Shown piece by piece: positions 1-7,439 of a stretch of DNA of 14,853 nucleotides. Numbering within the stretch: position 1 is the stretch's first letter; every line of letters starts with the position of its first letter. This stretch comes from Acidobacteriota bacterium (lineage in GTDB: Bacteria; Acidobacteriota; UBA890), in assembly GCA_022563115.1 (NCBI GenBank), contig JADFNY010000037.1:1-14853 (forward strand), read 5' to 3'. The position numbers and the translations under genes are program-made. The notes beneath the pieces are model-generated. The model worked only from the letters and a program-made list of their open reading frames with translations, was not told the origin of the DNA and searched no databases.

Positions 1-2
1 TC

Positions 3-623
3 TTAGATTCAGAAATTCACCGGGCGGAGGAGAGCATTACTCCAGAGGCAGTCAATGCCTCATCTTTGACTTTGCTGCCGGTAAATACGTTGCTGGTTGC
101 AATGTATGGACAGGGCCAGACGAGGGGGCGCACCGGTCTGTTGAAGATTGAGGCCACAGTAAATCAGGCATGCTTGGCGATACTGCCCAATCCGGCGCGC
201 GCGTTGCCTGAGTACCTTCAATTATGGTTCGTCTCGCAGTACTCGCTGTTGCGGTATATCAGCGAAGCACGAAACTCGACCCAGCCCAATCTGAACGCCG
301 AGATCATAAAGAGCCAGAAACTGGTGATGCCGCCGCTTGTTGAGCAGGAACTCATCATTAAGGTGGTTAGGAGCGACACTGAAACGGTGGCAACTGCCAT
401 TGAGCGTGCGAACCTCGAGGTCGAACTCCTCCACGAATACCGCACCCGCCTGATCGCCGACGTGGTCACCGGTAAGCTCGACGTGCGCGCAGTGTCAGCC
501 AACCTGGCAGACGAGCTCAAGGACGTCGACGCACTCGACGAGACCGACAGCCCGCTGGTCGACGCCTCCGCCGAGACGGACAATCCCGATGTCCTCGTGA
601 AGGAGATCGAAGGGAGCCATTGA
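3..623 (+). CDS. hsdS: Type I restriction-modification specificity subunit HsdS, 3' part
   Basis: The frame is open to the left edge, so only about the last 206 residues of the specificity subunit are present. HsdS carries two target-recognition domains separated by conserved helices and directs the HsdM/HsdR complex to a bipartite DNA site. The visible part covers the second recognition domain (residues like LLVAMYGQGQTRGRTG and NQACLAILP, typical of HsdS) and the C-terminal conserved helix with a P-P-L-x-E-Q-E motif followed by a long helix ending LLHEYRTRLIADVVTGKLDVR, a hallmark HsdS ending. A short acidic tail (many D/E) follows and is not part of the core fold. A TTG at 66 is an internal codon, not the start. 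hsdM is expected just upstream. darT, darG and hsdR follow on the same strand. Family assignment is firm; the DNA target cannot be read from sequence. Confidence 0.9.
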   Translation, partial: LDSEIHRAEESITPEAVNASSLTLLPVNTLLVAMYGQGQTRGRTGLLKIEATVNQACLAILPNPARALPEYLQLWFVSQYSLLRYISEARNSTQPNLNAEIIKSQKLVMPPLVEQELIIKVVRSDTETVATAIERANLEVELLHEYRTRLIADVVTGKLDVRAVSANLADELKDVDALDETDSPLVDASAETDNPDVLVKEIEGSH

Positions 624-663
624 GCGCCGACCTCCGACCATCCGGCGCTGATCTGGGGCCGCG

Positions 664-676
664 CCCTCTAAGAGGG
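664..676. repeat. Small perfect palindrome between hsdS and darT
   Basis: CCCTCT at 664-669 and AGAGGG at 671-676 form a perfect inverted repeat around one base. It lies in the 83-bp gap between hsdS and darT. No T-run follows, so it is not a normal intrinsic terminator. It could be a protein-binding site or a small RNA hairpin that lowers read-through into the toxin gene. Function is inferred only. Confidence 0.35.
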
Positions 677-706
677 ACAGCCCGAGTTGGTGGAAGAGTC
701 GGCTAG

Positions 707-1354
707 GTGACCATGCCGATACCCGCCGAGCCCAGGATCTACCACATCGTTCACGAGGACCGGCTACGGTCCATTCTTGAGGCTGGTCAACTCTGGTGTG
801 ATGCGGAGACTGCCCGGCGCGCCCCACCGGGCACGACCATTGGCATGGCCCAGATCAAGCAGCGACGGCTGACACATGTGACGCTGACCAGCCATCCGGG
901 ACTCCATGTTGGCGACTGCGTGCCGTTCTATTTTTCTCCCCGATCGATCATGCTGTACCTGATCTACAAGGCGAATCATTCTGAGTTGGCGTATCGCGGC
1001 GGGCAGGAGCCGATCGTTCATCTGGAGGCAGACCTGCAACATGTAGTCGCCTGGGCGGGGCAGAACAACCAGCGTTGGGCCTTCACGCTCTCGAATGCCG
1101 GCTCGTACTACTTCGAAGATCGGTGCGACCTCGCACAACTCGGTGAGATCGACTGGGACGCGGTGCAAGCCAGCGACTGGCAGCGGTGCCAAGAACCAAA
1201 GCAGGTGGAGTTCCTGATCGAGGACCGGTTCCCGTGGGAGTTGGTATCGCGTATCGGCGTGCAGTCACGACGCGTCCACGGCCTGGTCAGCACGGCCATT
1301 CAAGCTGCTGCCCAGAGACCACCCGTAGAAATCATCCCCGATTGGTATTATTGA
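707..1354 (+). CDS. darT: DarT-type DNA ADP-ribosyltransferase toxin
   Basis: The 215-residue protein matches the DarT (DUF4433) family, which uses NAD+ to ADP-ribosylate single-stranded DNA bases in the cytoplasm and blocks replication. Visible family marks are the N-terminal I-Y-H (His13) and following helix for NAD binding, Arg53/Arg54 in the region of the catalytic arginine, the FYFSPRS-IMLY block at about residues 75-84, and K-Q-V-E-F-L at 165-170, where Glu168 aligns with the catalytic glutamate. Length is normal for the family and no catalytic residue is evidently lost. The start chosen is GTG at 707 with GGAAGAG at 692-698 eight bases upstream. An ATG at 713 is possible. darG follows after 16 bp. 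Whether it modifies thymidine (DarT2) or guanosine (DarT1) cannot be told by eye. Confidence 0.9.
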   Translation: MTMPIPAEPRIYHIVHEDRLRSILEAGQLWCDAETARRAPPGTTIGMAQIKQRRLTHVTLTSHPGLHVGDCVPFYFSPRSIMLYLIYKANHSELAYRGGQEPIVHLEADLQHVVAWAGQNNQRWAFTLSNAGSYYFEDRCDLAQLGEIDWDAVQASDWQRCQEPKQVEFLIEDRFPWELVSRIGVQSRRVHGLVSTAIQAAAQRPPVEIIPDWYY

Positions 1355-1370
1355 TAGAGTCGGAGAACCC

Positions 1371-2420
1371 ATGATTGCGTACAAGACAGGCGACATCCTT
1401 GGCGAAGACGCCGAAGCCTTGGTCAACACGGTCAACTGCGTCGGCGTCATGGGGCGCGGCATCGCGCTTCAGTTCAAGAAAGCCTTCCCGGAGAACTACA
1501 AATCCTACGCTGCGGCCTGCAAGCGGAACGAGGTGCAGCCAGGGCGAATGTTCGTCTCCGAGACCGGCCAGTTGACGAATCCGCGCTATGTCATCAACTT
1601 TCCGACCAAGCGCCACTGGCGGGGCAAAAGCCGGATGGAGGATATCGATGCCGGCCTTCTCGCTTTGGCCGAGGAGATTCGGTCGCGGGGCATCCGGTCG
1701 ATCGCGATTCCACCGCTCGGCAGCGGGCTGGGCGGGTTGGACTGGCCCGAGGTGCGGTCACGTATCGAGGCAGCACTCGAGGAGTTCAGCGACCTGGACG
1801 TCGTTGTCTTCGAGCCCGGCGGCGGGCCGGCGGATGCGCGAGTCAACGGCTCGACCGATGTGCCCAAGATGACGGCGGGGCGAGCGGCGCTGGTCGGGTT
1901 GATGGACCGCTATCTCGGTGGTTTGCTGGATCCGTTCGTGACGCTTCTCGAAGTGCACAAGCTCATGTACTTCATGCAGGCCGCTGGCGAGCCGCTGCGA
2001 CTGAACTTCACGAAGGGTCCGTACGGGCCCTACGGCGAGAACCTTCGGCACGTGTTGAATGCCATCGAAGGGCACCTGGTGTCGGGCTACGCCGATGGCG
2101 GCGATGCGCCCGACAAGCAACTGCAATTGGTGCCGGGCGCGCTCGAGGATGCGCGCGCCTTTCTCAAGAACGAGACCGGAACCGAAGTCCACTTCCAGAG
2201 AGTTTGCGACCTCGTCGAAGGATTCGAGTCACCGTTCGGCCTGGAGTTGCTGTCGACGGTTCACTGGGTTGCCAGCAGGGAGCCGGTCGAATCCACCGAT
2301 GATGTCGTGGCGAGCACCTACGCCTGGAACGACCGGAAGAAGCGGTTCTCCCGGCGCCAGATCGAGCTCACGGTCGATGTGCTGTCCAGCAAGGGTTGGG
2401 TCGATCCCATAGGGCGTTAG
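1371..2420 (+). CDS. darG: DarG-type macrodomain antitoxin
   Basis: This 349-residue protein is the partner of DarT. Its N-terminal macrodomain (about residues 1-150) removes ADP-ribose from DNA. In known DarG proteins the C-terminal part binds and blocks the toxin. The macrodomain shows G-D-I-L (7-10), N-T-V-N-C-V-G-V-M-G-R-G (19-30), F-P-T-K-R-H-W-R with Lys80, the position of the catalytic lysine in characterised DarG, and P-P-L-G-S-G-L-G-G-L-D-W (115-125). The C-terminal ~175 residues contain LHKLMYFMQ-like and GPYGPYGENLRH-like segments typical of the DarG tail. The protein therefore appears full length and catalytically intact. It starts with ATG 16 bp after darT, so the two genes are probably co-transcribed. 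Confidence 0.92.
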   Translation: MIAYKTGDILGEDAEALVNTVNCVGVMGRGIALQFKKAFPENYKSYAAACKRNEVQPGRMFVSETGQLTNPRYVINFPTKRHWRGKSRMEDIDAGLLALAEEIRSRGIRSIAIPPLGSGLGGLDWPEVRSRIEAALEEFSDLDVVVFEPGGGPADARVNGSTDVPKMTAGRAALVGLMDRYLGGLLDPFVTLLEVHKLMYFMQAAGEPLRLNFTKGPYGPYGENLRHVLNAIEGHLVSGYADGGDAPDKQLQLVPGALEDARAFLKNETGTEVHFQRVCDLVEGFESPFGLELLSTVHWVASREPVESTDDVVASTYAWNDRKKRFSRRQIELTVDVLSSKGWVDPIGR

Positions 2421-2471
2421 CCTTTGCTAAACCGCGGTGGATTTCTGTCTTCTAGCAAAGGATTTAGCAAA
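2417..2471. repeat. Three TTTGCTA elements forming alternative inverted repeats between darG and hsdR
   Basis: CCTTTGCTA (2421-2429) is exactly complementary to TAGCAAAGG (2453-2461), and TTTGCTAAA (2423-2431) is exactly complementary to TTTAGCAAA (2463-2471). The first arm can thus pair with either downstream arm but not both. TTAGC (2417-2421) and GCTAA (2426-2430) also form a tiny hairpin that starts in the darG stop codon. The palindrome ACCGCGGT (2431-2438) lies between the arms. The block ends about 50 bp before hsdR. It could be an operator for a dimeric regulator or an RNA switch controlling hsdR. No T-tract is present, so a simple terminator is unlikely. Confidence 0.5.
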
Positions 2472-2521
2472 CGAATGCCATCGGAGGTACGGTTTCAGGC
2501 CCGAAGCGAGGTGCCAATTCC

Positions 2522-5500
2522 ATGAGCACCGACACCTCCGAACGGGGCCTCGAACGCCTCATCTGCGTGGCACTCACCGGCCAACCCTGCGACCCGCCCA
2601 AGGCCGGCGAAGTTGCCGAACTGCAGGCGGACTACGGCGGTGTCGGATGGATCTGCGGCAACCCGAACGACTACGACCGCGAATACTGTGTGGACCTGGC
2701 GCAACTCGCGGTCTTCCTGCGCGACACCCAGCCGGAGGCGGCCGAATCGCTGGCGCTGGACGAAGACGGCCCGACCCGACGCAAGTTTCTGGCGCGGCTG
2801 GAGGGCGAGATCTCCAAGCGCGGCACGATCGACGTGCTGCGCCACGGCATCAAGCACGGGAACCACGACCTCAGCCTTTTCTACGGCACGCCGTCGGCGG
2901 ATAACGAGAAGGCGAAGGCGCTCTTCGAGATGAACCGCTTTTCGGTCACGCGGCAACTGCGTTACAGCCGCGACGAGACCCAGTTGGCGCTGGACATGGG
3001 GCTCTTCATCAACGGCCTGCCGGTCTTTACCTTCGAGCTGAAAAACAGCCTCACCAAGCAGACGGTGGACGACGCGGTTTGGCAGTACAAGAAGGACCGC
3101 GACCCGAGGGAAGAGCTCTTCAAGTTGGGCCGCTGCGTGGCCCACTTCGCGGTGGACGAGAGTGAGGTTCGCTTCTGCACGCACCTGAAGGGCAAGGCGT
3201 CGTGGTTTCTGCCCTTCAATCGCGGTTGGAACGACGGCGCGGGCAACCCGCCCAACCCGGATGGCCTCAAGACCGACTACCTATGGCGCGAGGTGCTGAC
3301 CCGCAAAAGCCTTACCAACATCCTCGAGAACTATGCCCAGATCGTCGTGTCGAAGGATGAGAAGACCGGGCGCAAGAAGAAAACTCAGATCTGGCCGCGC
3401 TACCAGCAGCTTGATGTGGTGCGCGAGCTGCTTGCCGCCGCCGGAGACCACGGCGCCGGAAAGCGCTACCTGATCCAGCACTCGGCGGGCAGCGGCAAGA
3501 GCTACTCCATCGCCTGGCTGGCCCACCAGCTGATCGGGCTTTTGAAGGACGACAAGCCGGTGTTCGACTCGATCATCGTCGTCACCGACCGGGTCCTTCT
3601 CGACCGTCAGATTCACGACACGATCAAGCAGTACGCCCAGGTGGGGGCGACCATCGGGCACGCAGAGCATTCCGGCGACCTGCGCAAGTTCATCGAGGAC
3701 GGCAAGAAGATCATCATCTCGACGGTGCAGAAGTTCCCCTTCATCCTCGACGAGATCGGCAACGAACAGTGCGGCTGCAGCTTCGCCATCATCATCGATG
3801 AGGCCCACTCCAGCCAGGGCGGCAAGACCAGCGCGGCGATGTCCCGGGCGCTGGGCGAGGCAGGCAAAGAGGGCGAGGAGGAGACCTACGAGGACCAGAT
3901 CAACCGGCTGATGGAGTCGCGCAAGATGCTGCCCAACGCCAGCTACTTCGCCTTCACCGCCACGCCCAAGAACAAGACGCTGGAGATCTTCGGCGAGCCG
4001 GTGCCGCAGACGGACGGCACCGTCAAGCATCGCCCCTTCCATAGCTACACCATGAAACAGGCGATCCAGGAGGGCTTCATCCTGGACGTGCTCAAGCACT
4101 ACACGCCAGTGGAGAGCTACTACAAGCTCGCCAAGACGGTCGAGGCCGACCCGGAGTTCGACGTCAAGAAGGCCAAGAAGAAGCTGCGCCGCTTTGTGGA
4201 AGGCCACGAGCATGCCATCCGGCTCAAGGCCGAGATCATGGTGGACCACTTCCACGAGCAGGTGTTGGCGCAGAACAAGATCGGCGGAATGGCGCGAGCG
4301 ATGGTCGTGACCAACGGCGTCGAGCGGGCGATTCAGTACTACCACGCCATTTCTGACTACCTGAAGGAACGCAAGAGCCGCTACCAGGCCATCGTGGCGT
4401 TCTCCGAGGAACACGAGTACGGCGGGGTCAAGGTGAGCGAGGCGTCGATCAACGGATTTCCTTCGGGCAAGATTGCCGAGAAGATCCAGGAGGACCCGTA
4501 CCGCTTCCTGATCTGCGCCGACAAGTTCCAGACCGGCTACGACGAGCCGCTGCTCCACACGATGTACGTGGACAAGACGCTGTCGGACATCAAGGCGGTG
4601 CAAACGCTCTCGCGCCTCAACCGGGCCCACCCGAAGAAGCACGACGTCTTCGTGCTCGACTTCCTGAATGATGCTGATGTCATGCAGGAATCGTTCGCCG
4701 ACTTCTACCGCACGACGATCCTGGCCGAGGAGACCGATCCCAACAAGCTGCACGACCTGCAGGCCGATCTCGATGCAGCCCAGGTCTACTCGCCCGAGCA
4801 GATCGACGACTTTGTGCGGCGTTACCTCGGTGGTGCGGAGCGCGACCAGCTCGACCCGATTCTCGACGTTTGCGTAGCGGTCTACATGAGCGACCTCGAT
4901 GAGGATGAGCAGGTTGCTTTCAAGGGCAAGGCCAAGGCGTTCACACGGACCTACGGATTTCTGTCGTCGGTGCTTCCCTACTCGAACGCCGGCTGGGAGA
5001 AGCGCTCCATCTTCCTCAACTTCCTGATCTCGAAGCTTCCGTCACCCAAGGAGGAGGATCTTTCGAAGGGCATCCTCGATGCGATCGATATGGACAGTTA
5101 CCGGGTCGAGAAGCTCGCGGTGCAGGCGATCCTGCTGCCGGACGAAGACGCTGAGATCGAACCCGCGCCGCCGAGGGGAGGTGGGTACCTCCCCGAACCC
5201 GAGATGGACCACCTCTCGAACATCATCAAGGCGTTCAACGAACACTTCGGCAACATCCCTTGGGAGGACGCCGACCGGGTGCACAAACTCATCACCGAGG
5301 TGATTCCCGCCCGGGTGGCGCAAGACAACGCCTACCGCAACGCGCAGAAGAACTCCGACAAGCAGAACGCTCGCATCGAGCACGACAAGGCCCTGGTGCG
5401 GGTGATGACGGCAGTGATGAAGGATGACACCGAGTTGTTCAAACAGTTCATGGACAACGAGGGTTTCAAGCGCTGGATGACCGACACGGTGTTTGGGTTG

Positions 5501-5524
5501 ACGTACGAGCGGCGGGACGCGTAA
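2522..5524 (+). CDS. hsdR: Type I restriction enzyme endonuclease/translocase subunit HsdR
   Basis: A full-length (1000 residues) restriction subunit of a type I system. In complex with HsdM and HsdS it translocates DNA using ATP and cuts unmethylated DNA away from the target. Domains in order: N-terminal PD-(D/E)xK nuclease with Asp158 and Glu172-x-Lys174 (F-E-L-K); superfamily 2 helicase with Walker A H-S-A-G-S-G-K-S (320-327), DEAH box at 426-429, motif III F-T-A-T-P (478-482) and motif VI-like Q-T-L-S-R-L-N-R (694-701); then a helical C-terminal region that binds the methylase core. All key residues are present. The ATG has GAGGTG at about 2508-2513 upstream. It is the third part of the hsdS-darT-darG-hsdR array and has no frameshift, so the enzyme is probably functional. 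Confidence 0.95.
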   Translation: MSTDTSERGLERLICVALTGQPCDPPKAGEVAELQADYGGVGWICGNPNDYDREYCVDLAQLAVFLRDTQPEAAESLALDEDGPTRRKFLARLEGEISKRGTIDVLRHGIKHGNHDLSLFYGTPSADNEKAKALFEMNRFSVTRQLRYSRDETQLALDMGLFINGLPVFTFELKNSLTKQTVDDAVWQYKKDRDPREELFKLGRCVAHFAVDESEVRFCTHLKGKASWFLPFNRGWNDGAGNPPNPDGLKTDYLWREVLTRKSLTNILENYAQIVVSKDEKTGRKKKTQIWPRYQQLDVVRELLAAAGDHGAGKRYLIQHSAGSGKSYSIAWLAHQLIGLLKDDKPVFDSIIVVTDRVLLDRQIHDTIKQYAQVGATIGHAEHSGDLRKFIEDGKKIIISTVQKFPFILDEIGNEQCGCSFAIIIDEAHSSQGGKTSAAMSRALGEAGKEGEEETYEDQINRLMESRKMLPNASYFAFTATPKNKTLEIFGEPVPQTDGTVKHRPFHSYTMKQAIQEGFILDVLKHYTPVESYYKLAKTVEADPEFDVKKAKKKLRRFVEGHEHAIRLKAEIMVDHFHEQVLAQNKIGGMARAMVVTNGVERAIQYYHAISDYLKERKSRYQAIVAFSEEHEYGGVKVSEASINGFPSGKIAEKIQEDPYRFLICADKFQTGYDEPLLHTMYVDKTLSDIKAVQTLSRLNRAHPKKHDVFVLDFLNDADVMQESFADFYRTTILAEETDPNKLHDLQADLDAAQVYSPEQIDDFVRRYLGGAERDQLDPILDVCVAVYMSDLDEDEQVAFKGKAKAFTRTYGFLSSVLPYSNAGWEKRSIFLNFLISKLPSPKEEDLSKGILDAIDMDSYRVEKLAVQAILLPDEDAEIEPAPPRGGGYLPEPEMDHLSNIIKAFNEHFGNIPWEDADRVHKLITEVIPARVAQDNAYRNAQKNSDKQNARIEHDKALVRVMTAVMKDDTELFKQFMDNEGFKRWMTDTVFGLTYERRDA

Positions 5525-5588
5525 CGACCGCATACAGACGAACGCCCTCGGCGCATCTGAGCCGGCCGTGCCGCTCGAAAGCTACTTG

Positions 5589-5617
5589 TTGCTTAGGCCA
5601 AGCCGCTCCAGTACACT
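5589..5617 (+). promoter_or_regulatory. Putative promoter of the higBA-like module
   Basis: TTGCTT (5589-5594) and TACACT (5612-5617) are separated by 17 bp, a reasonable sigma-70-type pair. They lie upstream of the repeated GTTAAC sites and the toxin gene. No better promoter was found in the 149 bp after hsdR. Confidence 0.45.
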
Positions 5618-5624
5618 TAAATAC

Positions 5625-5647
5625 CGTTAACCTTTGACGTTAACGTT
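5625..5647. promoter_or_regulatory. Operator-like repeat of GTTAAC upstream of the toxin gene
   Basis: CGTTAAC occurs at 5625-5631 and again at 5638-5644, 13 bp apart. GTTAAC is itself a palindrome, and the second copy sits inside the palindrome AACGTT-like run that ends at 5647. The block lies just downstream of a candidate -10 box and about 30 bp before the toxin start. That is where an Xre-type antitoxin such as the one encoded downstream would be expected to repress its own promoter. Binding is inferred. Confidence 0.5.
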
Positions 5648-5673
5648 CATGGAATTGGAAAGAGTCAGGCTCC

Positions 5674-6012
5674 TTGGAAATCTCATTCCGTACCAAGAAG
5701 CTTGAGAAGCAATGCTGTAACTCGAAGGTCGCTAGCAAGAAGCTCGGCGTCGATCAGGCCACGAAGCTGGGCAGGAGATTGGACGACATGCGAGCGGCGG
5801 CGAATCTCGGTGTGTTGCGCCCACCTTTCCCAGGGCGCTGCCACGAGCTGAAGGCTGATAGGGCGGGCCAGCTCTCCATCGACCTGGTGCACCCGTACCG
5901 GCTCGTTTTCGTGCCGTCCGCCGATCCTTCACCGGAGAAGCCTGGGGGCGGTTTGGACTGGGACCTAGTCACTGCGGTGACGATCATCGGAATTGAAGAC
6001 ACTCATGGGTGA
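5674..6012 (+). CDS. RelE/HigB-type toxin of a type II toxin-antitoxin pair
   Basis: A 112-residue basic protein resembling the HigB/RelE-like plasmid maintenance toxins, which are ribosome-dependent mRNA nucleases. Supporting features are the N-terminal basic helix region (F-R-T-K-K-L-E-K), a helix with L-G-R-R-L-D-D-M-R-A-A, then the segment F-P-G-R-C-H-E-L-K followed by L-S-I-D-L-V-H-P-Y-R-L-V-F, the typical core strands of HigB-like toxins with a terminal basic/aromatic stretch. The start is TTG at 5674, the only good initiation codon in frame, with GGAAAGAG at 5657-5664 as ribosome-binding site. The antitoxin gene begins 7 bp after the stop, giving the toxin-first order typical of higBA. 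The exact catalytic residues cannot be assigned by eye. Confidence 0.75.
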   Translation: MEISFRTKKLEKQCCNSKVASKKLGVDQATKLGRRLDDMRAAANLGVLRPPFPGRCHELKADRAGQLSIDLVHPYRLVFVPSADPSPEKPGGGLDWDLVTAVTIIGIEDTHG

Positions 6013-6019
6013 GTCGCAA

Positions 6020-7102
6020 ATGAATGAGTACCGGCCGGATACTATCTCTCCCCCCGGTGAGACCCTGCGAGATCTTCTCGGGGAAATGGGTCTCTCGCAG
6101 GCCGAGCTCGCTACGCGCATGGGGCGGCCCAAGAAAACGATCAGCGAGATCATGAATGGAAAGGCTGCGATCACGACGGAAACGGCCCTCCAACTGGAGA
6201 TGGTTCTCGGTGTACCGGCAGACTTCTGGAACGCGCGGGAGCAGAACTACCGGGAGTACCTCGCCAGAGAACAGCAGGCACAAGAGCTAGCCAAGCAGTA
6301 CGAGTGGGCGAAGCAGTTCCCTCTTGCGAGGATGTTCGCCCATGGCATGGTGCCGAGGGTGAAAGACAGGAGCGAACAGGTCCGCCTTCTTCTGACATTT
6401 CTCGGTGTCAATGCGCCGGAACAGTGGTCAGAGCTTTGCTCCCAACACGCTGTGTCCTTTCGGAAGTCTGCCACCTTTGATGCCGATTCGAACGCCCTGG
6501 GCGCGTGGCTTCGAGCGGGCGTGGTGCGGTCTGGCAAGATCGAGACTCAGGATTACGACAAGCGAACGTTCCTCCTCGCGTTGCGTGAGACGCGCCGCCT
6601 CACCAGGGAAGAACCGGAAGTTTTTCAACCAGCAATTCAGGCGCATTGTGGCGCAGCTGGGGTGGCTGTCGTGTTCGTCCCGCAACTGCCCAAGTCACGG
6701 GTGAGCGGAGCGACTCGCTGGCTGACTCCCAATAAGGCCCTTATTCAGCTCTCCCTGCGCTATAAGACCAACGACCATCTCTGGTTCACGTTTTTCCATG
6801 AGGCGGCTCATATTCTGCTCCACGGGAAGCGATCGATCTTCTTGGACACACAGAGCCATGAGGGCCGACAAGAAGAGGAGGCCAATCGTTGGGCAGCGGA
6901 TTTCCTGGTTCCGCCGGATCGCTTCGCTGAGCTGCAAGGGTGGAATGTCTACCGGAAGGCGGCAATTAGAGACTTTGCGGCCTCGATTGGCATTGCTCCT
7001 GGGATTATCGTCGGTCGACTGCAGCACGAAGGGATGCTTCCACGCAGCCACTGCAACGATCTGAAAGTGCGACTTGAGTGGGCTACCGCCACAGCGGCGT
7101 AG
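6020..7102 (+). CDS. HigA-type antitoxin fused to an ImmA/IrrE-type metallopeptidase
   Basis: The protein has two recognisable parts. An Xre/HigA helix-turn-helix lies at about residues 13-67 (P-P-G-E-T-L-R-D-L-L, then L-S-Q-A-E-L-A-T-R-M-G-R with recognition helix T-I-S-E-I-M-N-G-K). Near the C terminus is an ImmA/IrrE (DUF955)-like peptidase domain with H-E-A-A-H at 260-264 and the downstream E-E-A-N-R-W-A-A-D-F-L at about 286-296, which normally supplies a third zinc ligand. The first part neutralises the toxin and binds DNA in related pairs. In other proteins ImmA/IrrE peptidases cleave repressors, so self- or partner-cleavage is possible here but unproven. Three starts are in frame: TTG 5993, ATG 6005 and ATG 6020. 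The last is preferred because GGTGAG lies at 6008-6013. At ~360 residues it is far longer than a ~100-residue HigA. Confidence 0.85.
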   Translation: MNEYRPDTISPPGETLRDLLGEMGLSQAELATRMGRPKKTISEIMNGKAAITTETALQLEMVLGVPADFWNAREQNYREYLAREQQAQELAKQYEWAKQFPLARMFAHGMVPRVKDRSEQVRLLLTFLGVNAPEQWSELCSQHAVSFRKSATFDADSNALGAWLRAGVVRSGKIETQDYDKRTFLLALRETRRLTREEPEVFQPAIQAHCGAAGVAVVFVPQLPKSRVSGATRWLTPNKALIQLSLRYKTNDHLWFTFFHEAAHILLHGKRSIFLDTQSHEGRQEEEANRWAADFLVPPDRFAELQGWNVYRKAAIRDFAASIGIAPGIIVGRLQHEGMLPRSHCNDLKVRLEWATATAA

Positions 7103-7340
7103 CACCCCGCTAGGCCCATCTGGCTAGATTTCGAAGCGTCTCCCCGGGATCGCGTCGAACTTGTTTGGGTTCGCAGATGGGTACAGTGGAGTCGAGATCC
7201 TGGATACTATCCTGACTGCATAAACCATCACTTCTCGGCAACAACCCCAGCTGAGAAGTATCTGCTCGCTCTCTGGTTTTGGAGCGCGCTTCGTCACGCG
7301 CCAAACCGAGTCGAAAACTCGCGCCCGTGCGCAGCAACCC
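7103..7340. other. Non-coding stretch after the higBA-like module
   Basis: No convincing gene is seen here. It contains a weak inverted repeat ACTTCTC (7230-7236) / GAGAAGT (7253-7259), an imperfect hairpin around 7275-7305, and a TACTAT (7205-7210) that could be a -10 box without a good -35. No T-rich terminator follows the antitoxin gene. Confidence 0.4.
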
Positions 7341-7421
7341 ATGTTCCCCGCTTCTAGTCGATCATCGCAATGCTTCGCCGTCTTCGTCGCCGCCGCGGTA
7401 GCGCTCACGGGCTGTTCCTGA
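7341..7421 (+). other. Severed lipoprotein signal peptide ORF upstream of the SBP56-like gene
   Basis: ATG at 7341 opens a 26-codon frame: a short N-terminal region, a hydrophobic stretch F-A-V-F-V-A-A-A-V-A-L, then the lipobox A-L-T-G-C (Cys25) and Ser26. TGA follows at 7419-7421. The frame is the same as that of the next gene, whose coding continues after the TGA with S-H-P-V-T-P-V-T-S-D-L-L-Y-V-W. This is what an SBP56-like lipoprotein would look like with one nonsense codon just after its lipidation cysteine. No clear ribosome-binding site precedes the ATG. Confidence 0.6.
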
Positions 7422-7439
7422 TCGCACCCGGTTACGCCC

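Noticed and set aside
3281..4753. A 490-codon open frame on the minus strand inside hsdR
   Set aside because: It is fully antisense to the conserved helicase region, its product is a low-complexity L/V/R/D-rich sequence with no recognisable domain, and high GC codon bias readily leaves such frames open.
5649..5705. ATG at 5649 as the start of the HigB-type toxin
   Set aside because: It is in a different frame and reaches a stop after 18 codons. The toxin frame needs the TTG at 5674.
7419..7421. TGA read as selenocysteine
   Set aside because: No selenocysteine insertion hairpin was recognised after the TGA, the position just after the lipidated cysteine is not a catalytic site, and no sel genes are in the window. 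A nonsense change or sequencing error is simpler.
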